64,000 nucleotides of DNA from Haloplanus rubicundus. GTDB lineage: Archaea > Halobacteriota > Halobacteria > Halobacteriales > Haloferacaceae. A model generated the notes under the pieces. It ran no database searches. It worked only from the letters and a program-made list of their open reading frames with translations, and was not told the DNA's origin. Each line of letters opens with the position of its first letter. Position 1 is the stretch's first letter. The translations under genes and the position numbers were made by a program. Shown in pieces: positions 11,001 through 18,333 of the stretch. The DNA is taken from NCBI RefSeq assembly GCF_003342675.1, contig NZ_CP031147.1, forward strand, positions 124,001 through 188,000. The letters are read 5' to 3'.

Positions 11001-11499
11001 TCAGTTCGGTGGTGATATCTCCAGCTTGCTGTTGAAGTTCAGCAACCGTGAGATCCCGCTCGACGGCCACGGAACCGCGTCGGAAGAACGGCTCGTCGAA
11101 CCCATAGAGGATGTCATCGTCGATCTGGCTCCGATCGACCTCTTCCCACGTATCCACATCATCGGCCCCCTCGGCAATACTGATTTTCCCAGCACGAATC
11201 CGACGCTCTTGGATCGACTGATACTCCTCAAAAGTGGGCGCACTGGGCACGTAGAACTCGAATCCAACATGAAGCGAGATGGTTGCTTCTCGCTCGGGTT
11301 GACATTCGAGGCTAATACTGCTGGGTCTGGTTTTCGCGTCGAACTCTTCGCGATCAGCGCTTCCGTACTCCGGTGAGAGATTTGCGATGTAGTATTTGTC
11401 GCTGGGTTGATCACCGACGCAGAAGGGCTTGTCCCGCCCCCTGGCACGCTTGATTGTCTCTGCTATTAGATACTGGCCGACATGGTGTGTTTTATTCAT
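8068..11499 (-). CDS. drmA: DrmA-like helicase, DISARM
   Basis: 1143 aa SF2-type helicase. Walker A is WFPTGGGKTEAYLG (about 460); a zinc-binding insertion follows (CPLCHSS...CTGDDCLG, about 580-610), then the DEVH-type motif II (LVDEVHLLNEELG, about 690), motif III STATI (about 750) and the C-terminal helicase domain with SFIGHGIDVDRFN and QSSSRVGRQSG (about 940). This layout, followed at once by a DUF1998 gene, is that of DISARM DrmA. The start overlaps the DrmE-like gene by 4 bp and the end overlaps drmB by 8 bp. Expected role: ATP-dependent DNA translocation and recognition of foreign DNA. The general helicase/DUF1998 alternative (for example a repair pair) cannot be excluded from sequence alone. 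Confidence 0.82.
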   Translation of the reverse strand: MNKTHHVGQYLIAETIKRARGRDKPFCVGDQPSDKYYIANLSPEYGSADREEFDAKTRPSSISLECQPEREATISLHVGFEFYVPSAPTFEEYQSIQERRIRAGKISIAEGADDVDTWEEVDRSQIDDDILYGFDEPFFRRGSVAVERDLTVAELQQQAGDITTELNKTLREEVASLAEAHAIVDHSIDPPTSSAEDLVDLSESEFDGHKSDLQRLSPDALDWDVRFRASMSDGELELTLSNHPPTAESSDPNDGPGERYLFNPQITLTAPLKPYTFELIPEDYRYDQTMWAKGRNCSTTVDKTTSPKTVKTTPVPTAPVYEFEFNTEYNTEFAELARGETLGVLRDIADGMEAYHDAWTGPRRTEVAAELDLDAAELAEFDADAEDFATEIERFKHGLTVLEEDPQALRAFQLMNEVNARQHEFPGWRLFQLVFIVSNLSAIARREHPELATDYDELADVLWFPTGGGKTEAYLGLIVFNLFYDRLRGKDQGVTAWIRFPLRLLSRQQKSRFLESMLHAEQIRRSESELGLSGAGEPFSLGFFAGSYDTPNSIGTNRDTFREMFQESQEQLEDRCQVIDSCPLCHSSISVEYDSEANSVFHTCTGDDCLGRLPLYVIDRDIYRYVPSILLGSLDKIAITGQQPRFANLLGNYTTWCPDHGYGYSGKCSEHQLCDRDPEELEQVDPDEAYDPVPTLHLVDEVHLLNEELGTFAAHYETLYQTLCEEIHGKQPKILTSTATIAEYERQIEHLFQKDATRFPADGPVRGETFYGELTETIEREYLGFTPANRSHLYAVLDTVIDYHQLIRDAYDTPAAELAAQAGIDELSEAEKADILDLYETSVVYFNNKRRKDRYRENIAKYAVRKMKREGYEHPIRERQLTADTENPELLAQLEDPGETPFGERIDTVPSTSFIGHGIDVDRFNMMLFYGYPRRTFQYIQSSSRVGRQSGVVGFVLDVFDPLKERDDHRYRYFEKLHEYLDRTVEPVPIDRWAKFGIDRTFTGILNSLLIQYYRPEMYRQYELALDDNGPEPANVQKANHLYELMTNDRYGELTKERLQSLVERAYGLENDHYTNPYFYDEVRRKTNNVWQFWIQDLPSMSYPQFPEGKEPMISLRDIGDQGSLTPQYNNQDFVDELTSGGD

Positions 11500-13736
11500 T
11501 CGTCGTTGAGGATGGTGATGGATTCGACCGTCGCTTTGCGGATATCTTGTGAGAACTGGTCGACGTCATCGGGGAGATCCGTCTGGAGGTCGCTACTGAT
11601 GCTGCCGCTCATCTGCGATTCTATTGCACGCCTCGCACGACGGCCGATGTTTCGGTGCTCCGTCCGAATCCGTTTCATCGCTTCCGCCGTCGCTTCATAC
11701 GTCGGCTCCATCTCCGGTTCAAGAACGGCTAACACGCGTCGGACGTCCGCCGGATCTTGTGGGCCAATTGCCTCGCCTGTATGCCAGTTCGAGATCGTCG
11801 ACTGGTCGGAGATATCAGAGCCATGCTCTTGAATCGCCGCAAGGAGTTCTTCGCCCGACCACTCTCCGGACAGACCTTCATTCAGAATCGTCCGCCACCG
11901 GTCGACGATCGATTCCGCCTTTCGCAGTCTGTCTTTCTGGTGGGCGGATTCGACGAACAGGTCGTAGATGTCGTCTGCGACTGCGTCGAGCAGCAAGAGT
12001 GTATCCCCCACAACAAGGTCTGCTGCTTGCTTACGCGCGATATCCCCGTTATCCTTGAGAACACTCACACGGGCTTGTTTTGACAGGTGTTTCGTTTCGC
12101 CATTTGAGAGTTCGACTTCGAAATCAGGGTTCGCTGACGATGTCCCGCCGCCCCCTCCAGAACCGGAGGTGACGGTCGTCCCACCGCCTTCGAAATCCTC
12201 TCTCAATGTTTCGGTTGGATCCGCTTCCTCGTCGGCCCGTGGTTCGTACTCGGCGGCCGATTCTCTGGACTCCGTTTCCTGTTTTTTACGGCCGCCCATT
12301 TGACCGATTTCCTGCCGTTCGATAGGGATGCCGATCTGTCCCATTCCCTCTTCCAGTCGATTTTCGACGAGCGGGGCCCACGGTTCAAATTGCAGAAACG
12401 CGATTCGCCCAGCTGTCGGGAAGTCATACAGATACGAATCGGCATCCAGTGGTCGAGCGACGATGATTTCACCATCTGGAGCCGGTTCGATATCGTCGAC
12501 CGTGCGAATGGATACTTTGTCCGCGAGTTGTCGGTCTTCTAGTGTGAGTGCCCGCAGGATCGCTTTCCGTTCGAAATCATTCCTGACGACAACGATCCGG
12601 GACCTGTCCAGGTCCCCGTTCGTTTCCGTCGTAATCAGTCTCAAAAGTTGCTCTTGGACCGGGTGATTAGTATTGAGACGGCCGTGAAGCGCATTCGCTG
12701 CTTCGCAGTAGTTGATCAGCACACTTCCTGTCCTCCCATCGAGCCGTTGTGCCTTCCCGCGGAGGTTCTCCAGTAGTTCTCGAACCCCTTGTTGGTAGTA
12801 ATTTTCCGCGACGACGGCATCCCAGTATTCTGGCTTGACTGGGAGCCGCGTGAGGAGGTTGAACAGCCACCCGACTTCCATCTTGATGACGCCCTGAACG
12901 TCTTGGTTCGCCTGAATATCGTCCCGCATCGCGCTGAGATCGGTGACGATATCGTACATCTCCGGATCGCCAACAACGATCTGTTCAACCGTGGTCTCTT
13001 CCGTGTTGATGAGACGTTCGAACTGCGTCGTAAGACTTGGATTCTCCGGAAGCGATGTCGGCTCAGCTGTCGTGAGCAGCTCGTTTGAGACGTGGAGGGT
13101 GTTCATTTGCTCTTTCAGGGCCTCCGTCGCGGGCGTCAGTTCGTCCGTATAAAAGATGAAAGGGCATTCACTAGCTTCATACAGGGCCATGATGGCGTCG
13201 AATCGCCTCGCGACGTTCCCCCACTCGGGCTTTCGAAGATCGACAAACACCATACCGACAGTATTGCCTGATCGCTCCCAATCGAATTCGAAGTTGTTTT
13301 TCGCCGTATGCATATCGGCCTCCAGCTGTATCTGTGAGAGTCGATCGATCGGCTCTCGGTCGATCAACCTAGGACAGCGGCCGATGCCATCCTCCCGGAG
13401 ATCATCGATTTTCGAGACATACCCCTGATGAAGCGCCGGGAATGCGAGCAAGGACTTGCCACCGCCAACGATGCCTTTCTCAGGGAACCGCGGGTCCTGA
13501 GTGCGGACGTAAGCGATACTGAGGCCTATCGGAATCCGATTTGACGGGATTGGATCGTGGATTAACAGGGATCGGCCCCGCTCGAGACTGCGGAGCGTTT
13601 CCTCAATTACCGCCAGTTCAGTCTCACCAAACGGATACGACTCCCCGTCCAGTTTGATGTTCGCGGGGAACCAACGGGTCAGATAATCCCGTCCGCGACA
13701 GGCATGTGCATGTGAGGCAATCGAATTTATAGTCAT
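11496..13736 (-). CDS. DrmE-like protein, DISARM class 2 component
   Basis: 746 aa. Residues 50-120 contain a glycine-rich P-loop-like segment (GIVGGGKSLLAFP, about 88-100); residues 150-180 (VGMVFVDLRKPEWG) and 370-440 look like Rossmann or RecA-type strands. A Gly/Ser/Thr-rich linker near 510-530 separates a C-terminal helical domain with an HTH-like stretch (DQSTISNWHTGEAIG, about 640-655). Position (directly upstream of drmA and drmB, 4-bp overlap), length and domain arrangement fit DrmE, the class 2 DISARM subunit of unsettled function. I rely on context more than on a certain sequence match, hence the moderate confidence. The upstream gene overlaps it by 4 bp. Confidence 0.6.
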   Translation of the reverse strand: MTINSIASHAHACRGRDYLTRWFPANIKLDGESYPFGETELAVIEETLRSLERGRSLLIHDPIPSNRIPIGLSIAYVRTQDPRFPEKGIVGGGKSLLAFPALHQGYVSKIDDLREDGIGRCPRLIDREPIDRLSQIQLEADMHTAKNNFEFDWERSGNTVGMVFVDLRKPEWGNVARRFDAIMALYEASECPFIFYTDELTPATEALKEQMNTLHVSNELLTTAEPTSLPENPSLTTQFERLINTEETTVEQIVVGDPEMYDIVTDLSAMRDDIQANQDVQGVIKMEVGWLFNLLTRLPVKPEYWDAVVAENYYQQGVRELLENLRGKAQRLDGRTGSVLINYCEAANALHGRLNTNHPVQEQLLRLITTETNGDLDRSRIVVVRNDFERKAILRALTLEDRQLADKVSIRTVDDIEPAPDGEIIVARPLDADSYLYDFPTAGRIAFLQFEPWAPLVENRLEEGMGQIGIPIERQEIGQMGGRKKQETESRESAAEYEPRADEEADPTETLREDFEGGGTTVTSGSGGGGGTSSANPDFEVELSNGETKHLSKQARVSVLKDNGDIARKQAADLVVGDTLLLLDAVADDIYDLFVESAHQKDRLRKAESIVDRWRTILNEGLSGEWSGEELLAAIQEHGSDISDQSTISNWHTGEAIGPQDPADVRRVLAVLEPEMEPTYEATAEAMKRIRTEHRNIGRRARRAIESQMSGSISSDLQTDLPDDVDQFSQDIRKATVESITILNDE

Positions 13737-14215
13737 ATTTTACTTGAAGGGCTCACTGGGCCGGCGAGGAGGATGTCACCACGAGGATAGTGGGGACATC
13801 CCCCATCGCTCGGATGATCTACATTGCGAATTGTTACTCGATCACAACCACATTTAAGAACTTTCCTGAGGGTATCAATTATGAATCTGCTGGGGGAGGG
13901 TGATTTTGGTCTGTCATAGTGGCTAGCTGTTGAACTCTTTTGAGGTATCCCAGTGGCCCATTCATCCAGAGCGAAACGGATTCGTTTGGAGATCTGCCCG
14001 GCCCGGTCGATATCGCTCTGGCTCAAGCTTGGGTAGGCTATGATCGGACAACCAAGATGATCATCTCGTGGTTTCCTGCGAGGGTCGCGGAGAGCCGCAT
14101 CTGTTACGTCACCGTATCTTGAATCGATACGTTCCGCAATTGCGAATTCATCCGATTGATCAATGGTGTCACCACGGGTCAATCCGCTATGCTTACTTTG
14201 TGATTTGTCTGTCAT
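13733..14215 (-). CDS. Small unknown protein coupled to the DrmE-like gene
   Basis: 160 aa if it starts at ATG 14215 (MTDKSQSKHSG); an upstream in-frame start exists at 14281. It ends in an ATGA overlap with the DrmE-like gene, so it is in the same transcript. The N-terminal half is helical (SQSDIDRAGQISKRIRFALDEW, split here at residues about 80-100), the C-terminal part contains KCGCDRVTIRNV and a second cysteine (GGCPHY), which could bind a metal. No family recognised. A gap of about 106 bp separates it from the PIN-like gene upstream, so a promoter for the Drm genes could lie there. Confidence 0.6.
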   Translation of the reverse strand: MTDKSQSKHSGLTRGDTIDQSDEFAIAERIDSRYGDVTDAALRDPRRKPRDDHLGCPIIAYPSLSQSDIDRAGQISKRIRFALDEWATGIPQKSSTASHYDRPKSPSPSRFIIDTLRKVLKCGCDRVTIRNVDHPSDGGCPHYPRGDILLAGPVSPSSKI

Positions 14216-14321
14216 AATCACGGTTGGGGAGCCATTCATCGGTGAGACCATCATCATTCGTTGACTTGGGCTAGGGCCCACGATTCCCGGGGGTTCAGTT
14301 CCAGCAATTCTGGGATGAAGT

Positions 14322-15365
14322 TCATTTCGTCGCCTCGTATTCGGTTGTTACCGCACGATCACGCCGAAGTTTCTTACGAACGTTCTCGCTTCTACAATCG
14401 ACATCCAGACGACGTCGTTGCCAGTCCTCCCCAGATTTGCCGTTCCACACCCCGTACAGGGTTACTTTTGGGAGTCGCAGAACGCCGAACAGCACCGAAA
14501 GCGTGTAGAGCGCATCCTGCAGTTCGTCCCATGTGACGGTTACCTTTCGTGGAATGTCAACCGGAAAACTCACATGTTGTGCAAGTACCCTTGCCTCACG
14601 AGCCATCTCGACGAACCCGTGGTCGTTGCTGAGAAGAATGACTCGCTTCCGGCTATTTTGGTCGTACTCCGCGTAGGCGTCCACGATGGCTTCGTCGCCC
14701 GTCTCACTCTCGATCGTATCCGCGTACCGATGGTCGCGGAGGCGACGATATTCGTAGAGTCCGAGGAATCCTTCACGATTCGCCCCGGCCGGCTGATTGT
14801 CCAGCCGTGCGAACTCGGACCCGAACGCATCCTCAAGGGCTCGCGTCTCGTAGTGGTTGTAATGCCAGTTGAGTTCCTCGTAGATACCCGTCGCGAGGGC
14901 AAAGCCATTGACTGGACTCCGACCGTTGTCGTCACTGTATCGCTCCGGATCCAATTGGAGTACATCCGGCATCCGCCAGGCGAGGAGGTTCGTATCGATA
15001 CCCAGTGCCACGGGTTGATGGCCGGCGTCAAGGTCGGGATACCCCTGTCGGCGGAAGAACGTCTCCACGTCCTCGCGATTTTCGATGTCGACGAGGCCAC
15101 CAGCAACGAGCGCTCGGATGTAGGTATCCTTGTCAGGCAGGTCATCGTAGGCCTGTTCGCCGTATGTCGTGTGGAGTTCCTCGCGGGAATCCTGGTACGT
15201 GAGCGCACCCTGTGTGAATCGGACCGTGGTTGCGACGGGATCAGAAAGGTCGATCTCAAGGAGTTCTCCGATCTCTTCACACGGGTGCCGAACACTAACC
15301 GACGTAATCCCCTCGGTGTACAGCGCGTTGAGGAGATGCGTGATGTGGTGGCGGGCAAGTTTCAT
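14322..15365 (-). CDS. PIN-like nuclease, partner of the CARF-like gene
   Basis: 347 aa. Residues 1-115 form an N-terminal domain of unknown type. From about 118 there is a PIN-like arrangement: VALGIDTNLLAW (Asp124), GIYEELNW (Glu163/164), a central TGDEAIVDAY (Asp224, Asp229) and VILLSNDHGFVEMA (Asp248), matching the four acidic positions of PIN ribonucleases. A C-terminal extension of about 75 aa is basic near its end. The start codon overlaps the stop of the CARF-like gene (TAATG), so expression is coupled. Inferred role: an RNase effector controlled by the upstream sensor. The PIN call is by motif; the fold needs structural support. Confidence 0.65.
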   Translation of the reverse strand: MKLARHHITHLLNALYTEGITSVSVRHPCEEIGELLEIDLSDPVATTVRFTQGALTYQDSREELHTTYGEQAYDDLPDKDTYIRALVAGGLVDIENREDVETFFRRQGYPDLDAGHQPVALGIDTNLLAWRMPDVLQLDPERYSDDNGRSPVNGFALATGIYEELNWHYNHYETRALEDAFGSEFARLDNQPAGANREGFLGLYEYRRLRDHRYADTIESETGDEAIVDAYAEYDQNSRKRVILLSNDHGFVEMAREARVLAQHVSFPVDIPRKVTVTWDELQDALYTLSVLFGVLRLPKVTLYGVWNGKSGEDWQRRRLDVDCRSENVRKKLRRDRAVTTEYEATK

Positions 15366-15838
15366 TAGAAGACCTCCTGGAAGTCGACGAGTTCGACCAC
15401 TGGTCTGGGGACATCGGGATACAACCGGCCGTAGAAGCGGTTGTTCGAGACGTAGAGATAGAAGACGTGGTCGGCCTCAAACTGAATCCCCGCCTGGAAC
15501 GCGATCGCCGACATGAACTTTCGACCGGGAGTGACATCGACCGCCGCCGTACCCCCGTCGGCCTGTATCTGGGCAATCGGTTCACGAAAGTGCTCGACGA
15601 TCCCGTGGAAATCTGTCTCCGTATCGAGCTGCGTCACGGAGAGGTCAGGATCCTCACCGCCGTATTCGACGACCACACGCTCCATCATGGACGTGATATC
15701 ATCGAACTGGTCACCGACGCCAGGATTATCCAGCACGTACAGTTCGTCGGGGAGGAATCCCTCTTCACAGGCCGCGATGAGAGGATTAATGACCGCCTCC
15801 AGGTTCGTGCTCATGGTTGTGAGCCACGCATCGACCAT
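15365..15838 (-). CDS. Single-domain CARF-like nucleotide sensor
   Basis: 157 aa. It has the Rossmann-like layout of CARF domains: N-terminal strand-helix with MSTNLEAVINPLIAAC (about 9-24), a second strand DELYVLDNPG (31-40), and near the end of the third strand the ligand-loop motif AAVDVTPGRKFMSAIA (98-113), which resembles the D-x-T-G-x-K-x-M loop of CARF proteins that bind cyclic oligoadenylates. The length is that of one CARF domain with no effector attached. The next gene, coupled by a 1-bp overlap, is the PIN-like nuclease, so sensor and effector appear split over two genes. No type III CRISPR gene is present in the window. Confidence 0.65.
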   Translation of the reverse strand: MVDAWLTTMSTNLEAVINPLIAACEEGFLPDELYVLDNPGVGDQFDDITSMMERVVVEYGGEDPDLSVTQLDTETDFHGIVEHFREPIAQIQADGGTAAVDVTPGRKFMSAIAFQAGIQFEADHVFYLYVSNNRFYGRLYPDVPRPVVELVDFQEVF

Positions 15839-15841
15839 TAC

Positions 15842-16228
15842 TCATCGACCCCCCGACTGAGCGGCGTTGGCTTTCCATTGCTCGTGCTCGATCTCCGGAT
15901 GCCGGACTGCTACGCGTTGAAGTGATTCGTACATGACGTGGAGTTCTACGATCATCGTGTGGGCCTTCTCACGGAGGTCTGTAAGTTGGTCCTCTGGACT
16001 GGTGTCCGTCAACGTCCGTTGCTGCTGCGGGAGGCGAAGCTGTGTGAGGTAATCCAGAATAGCACCCGTACCGCTGGCTAACTGTGGGAAGATCTCGGCA
16101 ACCTCGTAGACTGCGCGTGGGTGGTCAGCAATGATCTCCTCGGCGCTCTTGAATTCGACCGGTCGACCTAGTGCGTCACCACAGGCAAGGCCGAGTAAAC
16201 AGCCCTGTGCGTTCGCTGTCTCATTCAT
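15842..16228 (-). CDS. ADP-ribosylglycohydrolase N-terminal stub joined to an unknown tail
   Basis: 128 aa. Residues 8-31 (GCLLGLACGDALGRPVEF then KSAEEI) match the N-terminus of DraG-type ADP-ribosylglycohydrolases, and nearly repeat the start of the gene at 29336. After residue 33 the similarity ends: the remaining 95 residues are helical and contain no TDDT metal site or later acidic clusters, so no glycohydrolase activity is expected. The start overlaps the HTH gene by 8 bp and the stop lies 3 bp before the CARF-like gene, so it has been kept in frame within the operon. It may be a recombination product now serving another role, or a passenger. Confidence 0.6.
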   Translation of the reverse strand: MNETANAQGCLLGLACGDALGRPVEFKSAEEIIADHPRAVYEVAEIFPQLASGTGAILDYLTQLRLPQQQRTLTDTSPEDQLTDLREKAHTMIVELHVMYESLQRVAVRHPEIEHEQWKANAAQSGGR

Positions 16229-16547
16229 CGTCAGTCACCAAGACTTCGTCAGCATGGTTCTCGATCAGCGTGAGGAAGGTCTCAACCTCGTCGTACTGAG
16301 GGCCCTTCATAACCGCTCCAGTTTCCCGATTCCAGTCGATATATCCTGCCGCCTCTAACTTTGGGAGGTGGACGTGATACAGTTCAATCTCCGAGCTGTC
16401 CAGAGCGTCTGGCCCCTGGAATGGCTCCAGCCTATCGTCTCGCTTCAGCCTGTAAAGTATCTCCCGCCGCTGTTGCTTCGATAGGACTTCCATGATACGA
16501 TCCACCTTCGAAGACGCGAACACGTCGGGCGGTCCCTTGTCAGTCAT
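16221..16547 (-). CDS. ArsR-like winged-helix regulator (DUF7344-like)
   Basis: 108 aa from ATG 16547 (MTDKGPPDVF). The pattern VDRIMEVLSKQQRREILYRL (about 16-35), then ELYHVHLPKLEAAGYIDW (about 54-71), and a final helix with DEVETFLTLI is the haloarchaeal DUF7344 winged helix. These act as DNA-binding transcription regulators. It overlaps the HEAT-repeat gene by 8 bp and the glycohydrolase-stub gene by 8 bp, so it is co-transcribed and could control the operon. A longer in-frame start at 16616 would lie inside the upstream gene and is not needed. Confidence 0.75.
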   Translation of the reverse strand: MTDKGPPDVFASSKVDRIMEVLSKQQRREILYRLKRDDRLEPFQGPDALDSSEIELYHVHLPKLEAAGYIDWNRETGAVMKGPQYDEVETFLTLIENHADEVLVTDDE

Positions 16548-18333
16548 CGCGTTGGTCCCCTTTGTTGATCTGGACGAGCGCCCACGATGCCCTCGTGCGG
16601 ACATCGGCGTTGTCATCAGCCTGTGCTCGATCTTCCAGGGGCGATACCGCTACAGAGGCGGAGAGGTGTCCGAGCGCCCAGCAAGCGTTCTCACGGACGA
16701 GCGGATTCTCGTCCGACAGCAGCTCCACGAACGTCGGCGTGACGTGTTCGACCGACTCCGGGAAGTCCTCGGCTACGCGGCTAAGGGCACCGCTCGCATT
16801 GATTCGCGTGTAGGTGTCCTCAACCGTCAGTAATGCGGTGATCTCCTCGGTGTACGGCTCGACCACGTCGGTGTGAACGATCGCCACGTCGCCGATTAGT
16901 CCGATTGCGTTGTTCCGGAGCTTGGGGTTATCGGCGTCGAACAGAGTTGCGACATCGTCGACGATATCGACGGCGATGCTCGGGTACTCGCCCACGATCC
17001 GTCCAAGCCCAGCGGTCGCGTTCAACCGAACGCTGTCGGACAACGAGTCACGGAGGGTGACTTCTCCAAGTGTCTCGGCGACCGGTTTGACTTCCTCCGG
17101 ATACTCGCGCGTGATCCGCGAGAGTGCGTACACCGCGTACTGGAGTCCGTCGGCGTCGTCCTCAATGATCGTTGCAAGCGACGGTACGGCGTCCACAGCA
17201 TCCTCGGGGTTTTCCTCAGCAATCGCGGCGATACATCTGGTCGCTTCACGCCTGACGGAGACAATGTTCGACTGCAGATACGGTACGAGTTCGTCGGTGA
17301 GCGGAGCGATCGCCCTCGGATCGGCATCACCAATGGCGCGGAGAGTGGCCAGCATGTCGGCCCGAGCGGGTAGCTCGTCACGTGTCAATAGTGACCGAAG
17401 GATTGGAATCGCCGGCGTACAGTCCTCTGGGCGCACTGCCGCCACCCGACGGAGTGCCTGGGCTGCGTCCTTTTCCCGGAACAGATCAACGTCTTCGCGA
17501 TCCAGAAGAGCGAGGATCGATGAGATACGGACCGCCTCTGGATTCACATCCGCGAGTCGGCGGAGCCCAGTTGCCTCCTCGGCAGGCGTCTCTGCGCTCG
17601 CCGTGTAGAGATTCGGTGGGGGATCGACCACGGAGAGCAACTCGATTGCGTCGACGGGAACGGTGAATTGGTCACTATCTGGGGCGAGCGGCGTGCACTG
17701 GAGCGCCGGCGCTGCCGAGGGGCGTTCGAGTGTCACCGCGTGAAGGGAGACGTCGTGGCACAGCTGCGTTCGTTCGGCCCCATCGTCGATGTACGTGAGT
17801 TCGAATCCGGGCGCATCGGTGTGGTCGTCGAGAAACGACGATAGCATCGACGCGTTCGCAGGCATGATTCCGGCAGACGTCGGGAGTCCACCGTCGGTCA
17901 TTATGTCACGAACCCATGGGAGGTCGGGATGGATGTCTCCCCGTTCGACCGCGGGAACGAACTCCCAAGCGTGGTAGTGCTCCCACGCGTCGACATCACT
18001 CAGATCGAGGTCGTCGACAACGACGTAGCCGTCCGCGTCCGGGTGCAGGTCGGCGATGAGTGATAGCTGCTCGCGCCGGAGTGGGAACTGCTCGTACCGA
18101 CCATCGGGCTGTTTCTCGCCGAGCCACTCGTCCCAGTCGTCGGGGTGGCGGCCGACGATGTCGACGACACCCGGAATTGCGTCCTCCTCGGCCAGCGTCT
18201 GATTGCCGATGGCGTAGACCGCGTGTGGCGTCTCATGGGCGAGATGACGCACCCACTCCAGCGGGACTGCGTCGTGGCGGGGATGTGGATTCACGTCGAC
18301 GGTCCAGTCACGGTCGAACGCGAATACGAACAT
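16540..18333 (-). CDS. HAD-like domain fused to HEAT repeats
   Basis: 597 aa. The N-terminus (MFVFAFDRDWTVDVNP) has the DxDxT/V nucleophile motif of HAD-fold hydrolases, with a later DGYVVVDDLDLSD (about 101-113) as a candidate acidic motif IV. From about residue 255 to the end run HEAT/Armadillo-type helical repeats of about 38-42 residues (for example NPEDAVDAVPSLATII, SVRREATRCIAAIAEENP), predicted to form a solenoid for protein or nucleic-acid binding. The start touches the stop of the vWA gene (TGATG). HEAT proteins paired with vWA proteins in haloarchaea suggest an assembly or sensing complex; the phosphatase activity is only a motif-based guess. Confidence 0.72.
   Translation of the reverse strand: MFVFAFDRDWTVDVNPHPRHDAVPLEWVRHLAHETPHAVYAIGNQTLAEEDAIPGVVDIVGRHPDDWDEWLGEKQPDGRYEQFPLRREQLSLIADLHPDADGYVVVDDLDLSDVDAWEHYHAWEFVPAVERGDIHPDLPWVRDIMTDGGLPTSAGIMPANASMLSSFLDDHTDAPGFELTYIDDGAERTQLCHDVSLHAVTLERPSAAPALQCTPLAPDSDQFTVPVDAIELLSVVDPPPNLYTASAETPAEEATGLRRLADVNPEAVRISSILALLDREDVDLFREKDAAQALRRVAAVRPEDCTPAIPILRSLLTRDELPARADMLATLRAIGDADPRAIAPLTDELVPYLQSNIVSVRREATRCIAAIAEENPEDAVDAVPSLATIIEDDADGLQYAVYALSRITREYPEEVKPVAETLGEVTLRDSLSDSVRLNATAGLGRIVGEYPSIAVDIVDDVATLFDADNPKLRNNAIGLIGDVAIVHTDVVEPYTEEITALLTVEDTYTRINASGALSRVAEDFPESVEHVTPTFVELLSDENPLVRENACWALGHLSASVAVSPLEDRAQADDNADVRTRASWALVQINKGDQRDD

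Noticed and set aside
13733-14281. Longer start for the small gene before the DrmE-like gene
   Set aside because: The extra 22 residues (Met/Pro/Ser-rich) look like untranslated sequence; ATG 14215 fits better.
14418-15368. 316-codon open frame antisense to the PIN-like gene
   Set aside because: The minus-strand frame has PIN motifs and couples with the CARF-like gene; the antisense frame has neither.
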